A stretch of 44,633 bases of DNA from an uncultured Methylococcaceae bacterium (GTDB lineage: Bacteria; Pseudomonadota; Gammaproteobacteria; Methylococcales; Methylomonadaceae): assembly GCA_913056195.1 (NCBI GenBank), contig CAJXMF010000017.1, forward strand, positions 1 through 44,633. The letters are read 5' to 3'. The notes beneath the pieces were generated by a model. That model was not told the DNA's origin and searched no databases. It saw only the letters and a list, made by a program, of their open reading frames with translations. The position numbers and the translations under genes are program-made. Positions 44,596 to 44,633 of this stretch are shown here, piece after piece (positions within the stretch are counted from its first letter, which is position 1; every line of letters starts with the position of its first letter).

Positions 44596-44633
44596 TAAAT
44601 TCTTCTGTGGGCATAGGCTGTTGATTTATCAGG

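Noticed and set aside
1-44633. CRISPR array, tRNA or rRNA genes, prophage
   Set aside because: No regularly spaced repeats, cloverleaf or rRNA-like stretches, integrase, capsid or transposase genes were seen.

Overview
The window joins two unrelated genomes. Positions 1 to about 2,693 are archaeal: an A-type (V-like) ATP synthase operon read leftward (ahaH, ahaI, start of ahaK) and, divergently, a gene for the chromatin protein Alba. From about 2,702 to the end everything is gammaproteobacterial. The two parts meet inside two coding genes. Alba loses its C-terminus and the bacterial 23S rRNA methyltransferase RlmD loses its last ~17 residues, with only a few shared bases at the joint. A chimeric metagenomic assembly or clone is the simplest reading. 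The archaeal genes look euryarchaeal. The bacterial part resembles a gammaproteobacterial methanotroph (Methylococcales-like): NAD-type isocitrate dehydrogenase, pyruvate phosphate dikinase, a DUF6164-type protein, nitrate respiration, and an exbBD-lpxK-kdsB cluster. This taxonomic placement is inference.

Bacterial layout. 2.6-11.5 kb, all leftward: icd, acnB, cysM, ydbH-like, ydbL-like, rlmD. 11.8-18.1 kb, leftward: gltA, a GlcG/HbpS heme-binding protein, sdhCDAB-sdhE and an Smr-family gene. With icd and acnB this forms a nearly collinear TCA-cycle block. 18.3-21.3 kb: exbB-exbD-lpxK-Trm112-kdsB, with overlaps of 1-4 bases, serving lipid A/KDO synthesis and TonB/Tol-type energisation. 21.4-23.2 kb: an HcaT-like MFS permease and a hemerythrin-like protein. 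23.3-31.6 kb: narK-narGHJI, respiratory nitrate reductase with its transporter, closed by a good intrinsic terminator. 32-35.5 kb, rightward: a membrane-anchored monoheme protein of unknown function and ppdK.

35.5-44.6 kb is housekeeping and small envelope genes: a HEAT/LRV-like repeat protein, slyX, a tandem HMA-domain protein, a lipoprotein alpha/beta hydrolase, a DUF6164-like protein, a VanZ-like protein, recJ, rsgA, a Ste24-type M48 protease, orn, a double-length crcB and DUF190.

Intergenic DNA carries several small repeat families. One is a 71-bp MITE-like element with 13-bp terminal inverted repeats beside kdsB; a decayed second copy lies at the right end. Others are GTTCCCA-type palindromes and a hairpin family near 12.45 and 35.47 kb. 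I saw no tRNA, rRNA, CRISPR array, transposase or prophage gene.

The points most worth a second look are the chimeric joint, the fused CrcB with a decayed second half, the YdbL-like lipoprotein that appears to have absorbed YnbE, the uncharacterised heme protein next to nar and ppdK, the Smr protein lacking its catalytic motifs, and the MITE.
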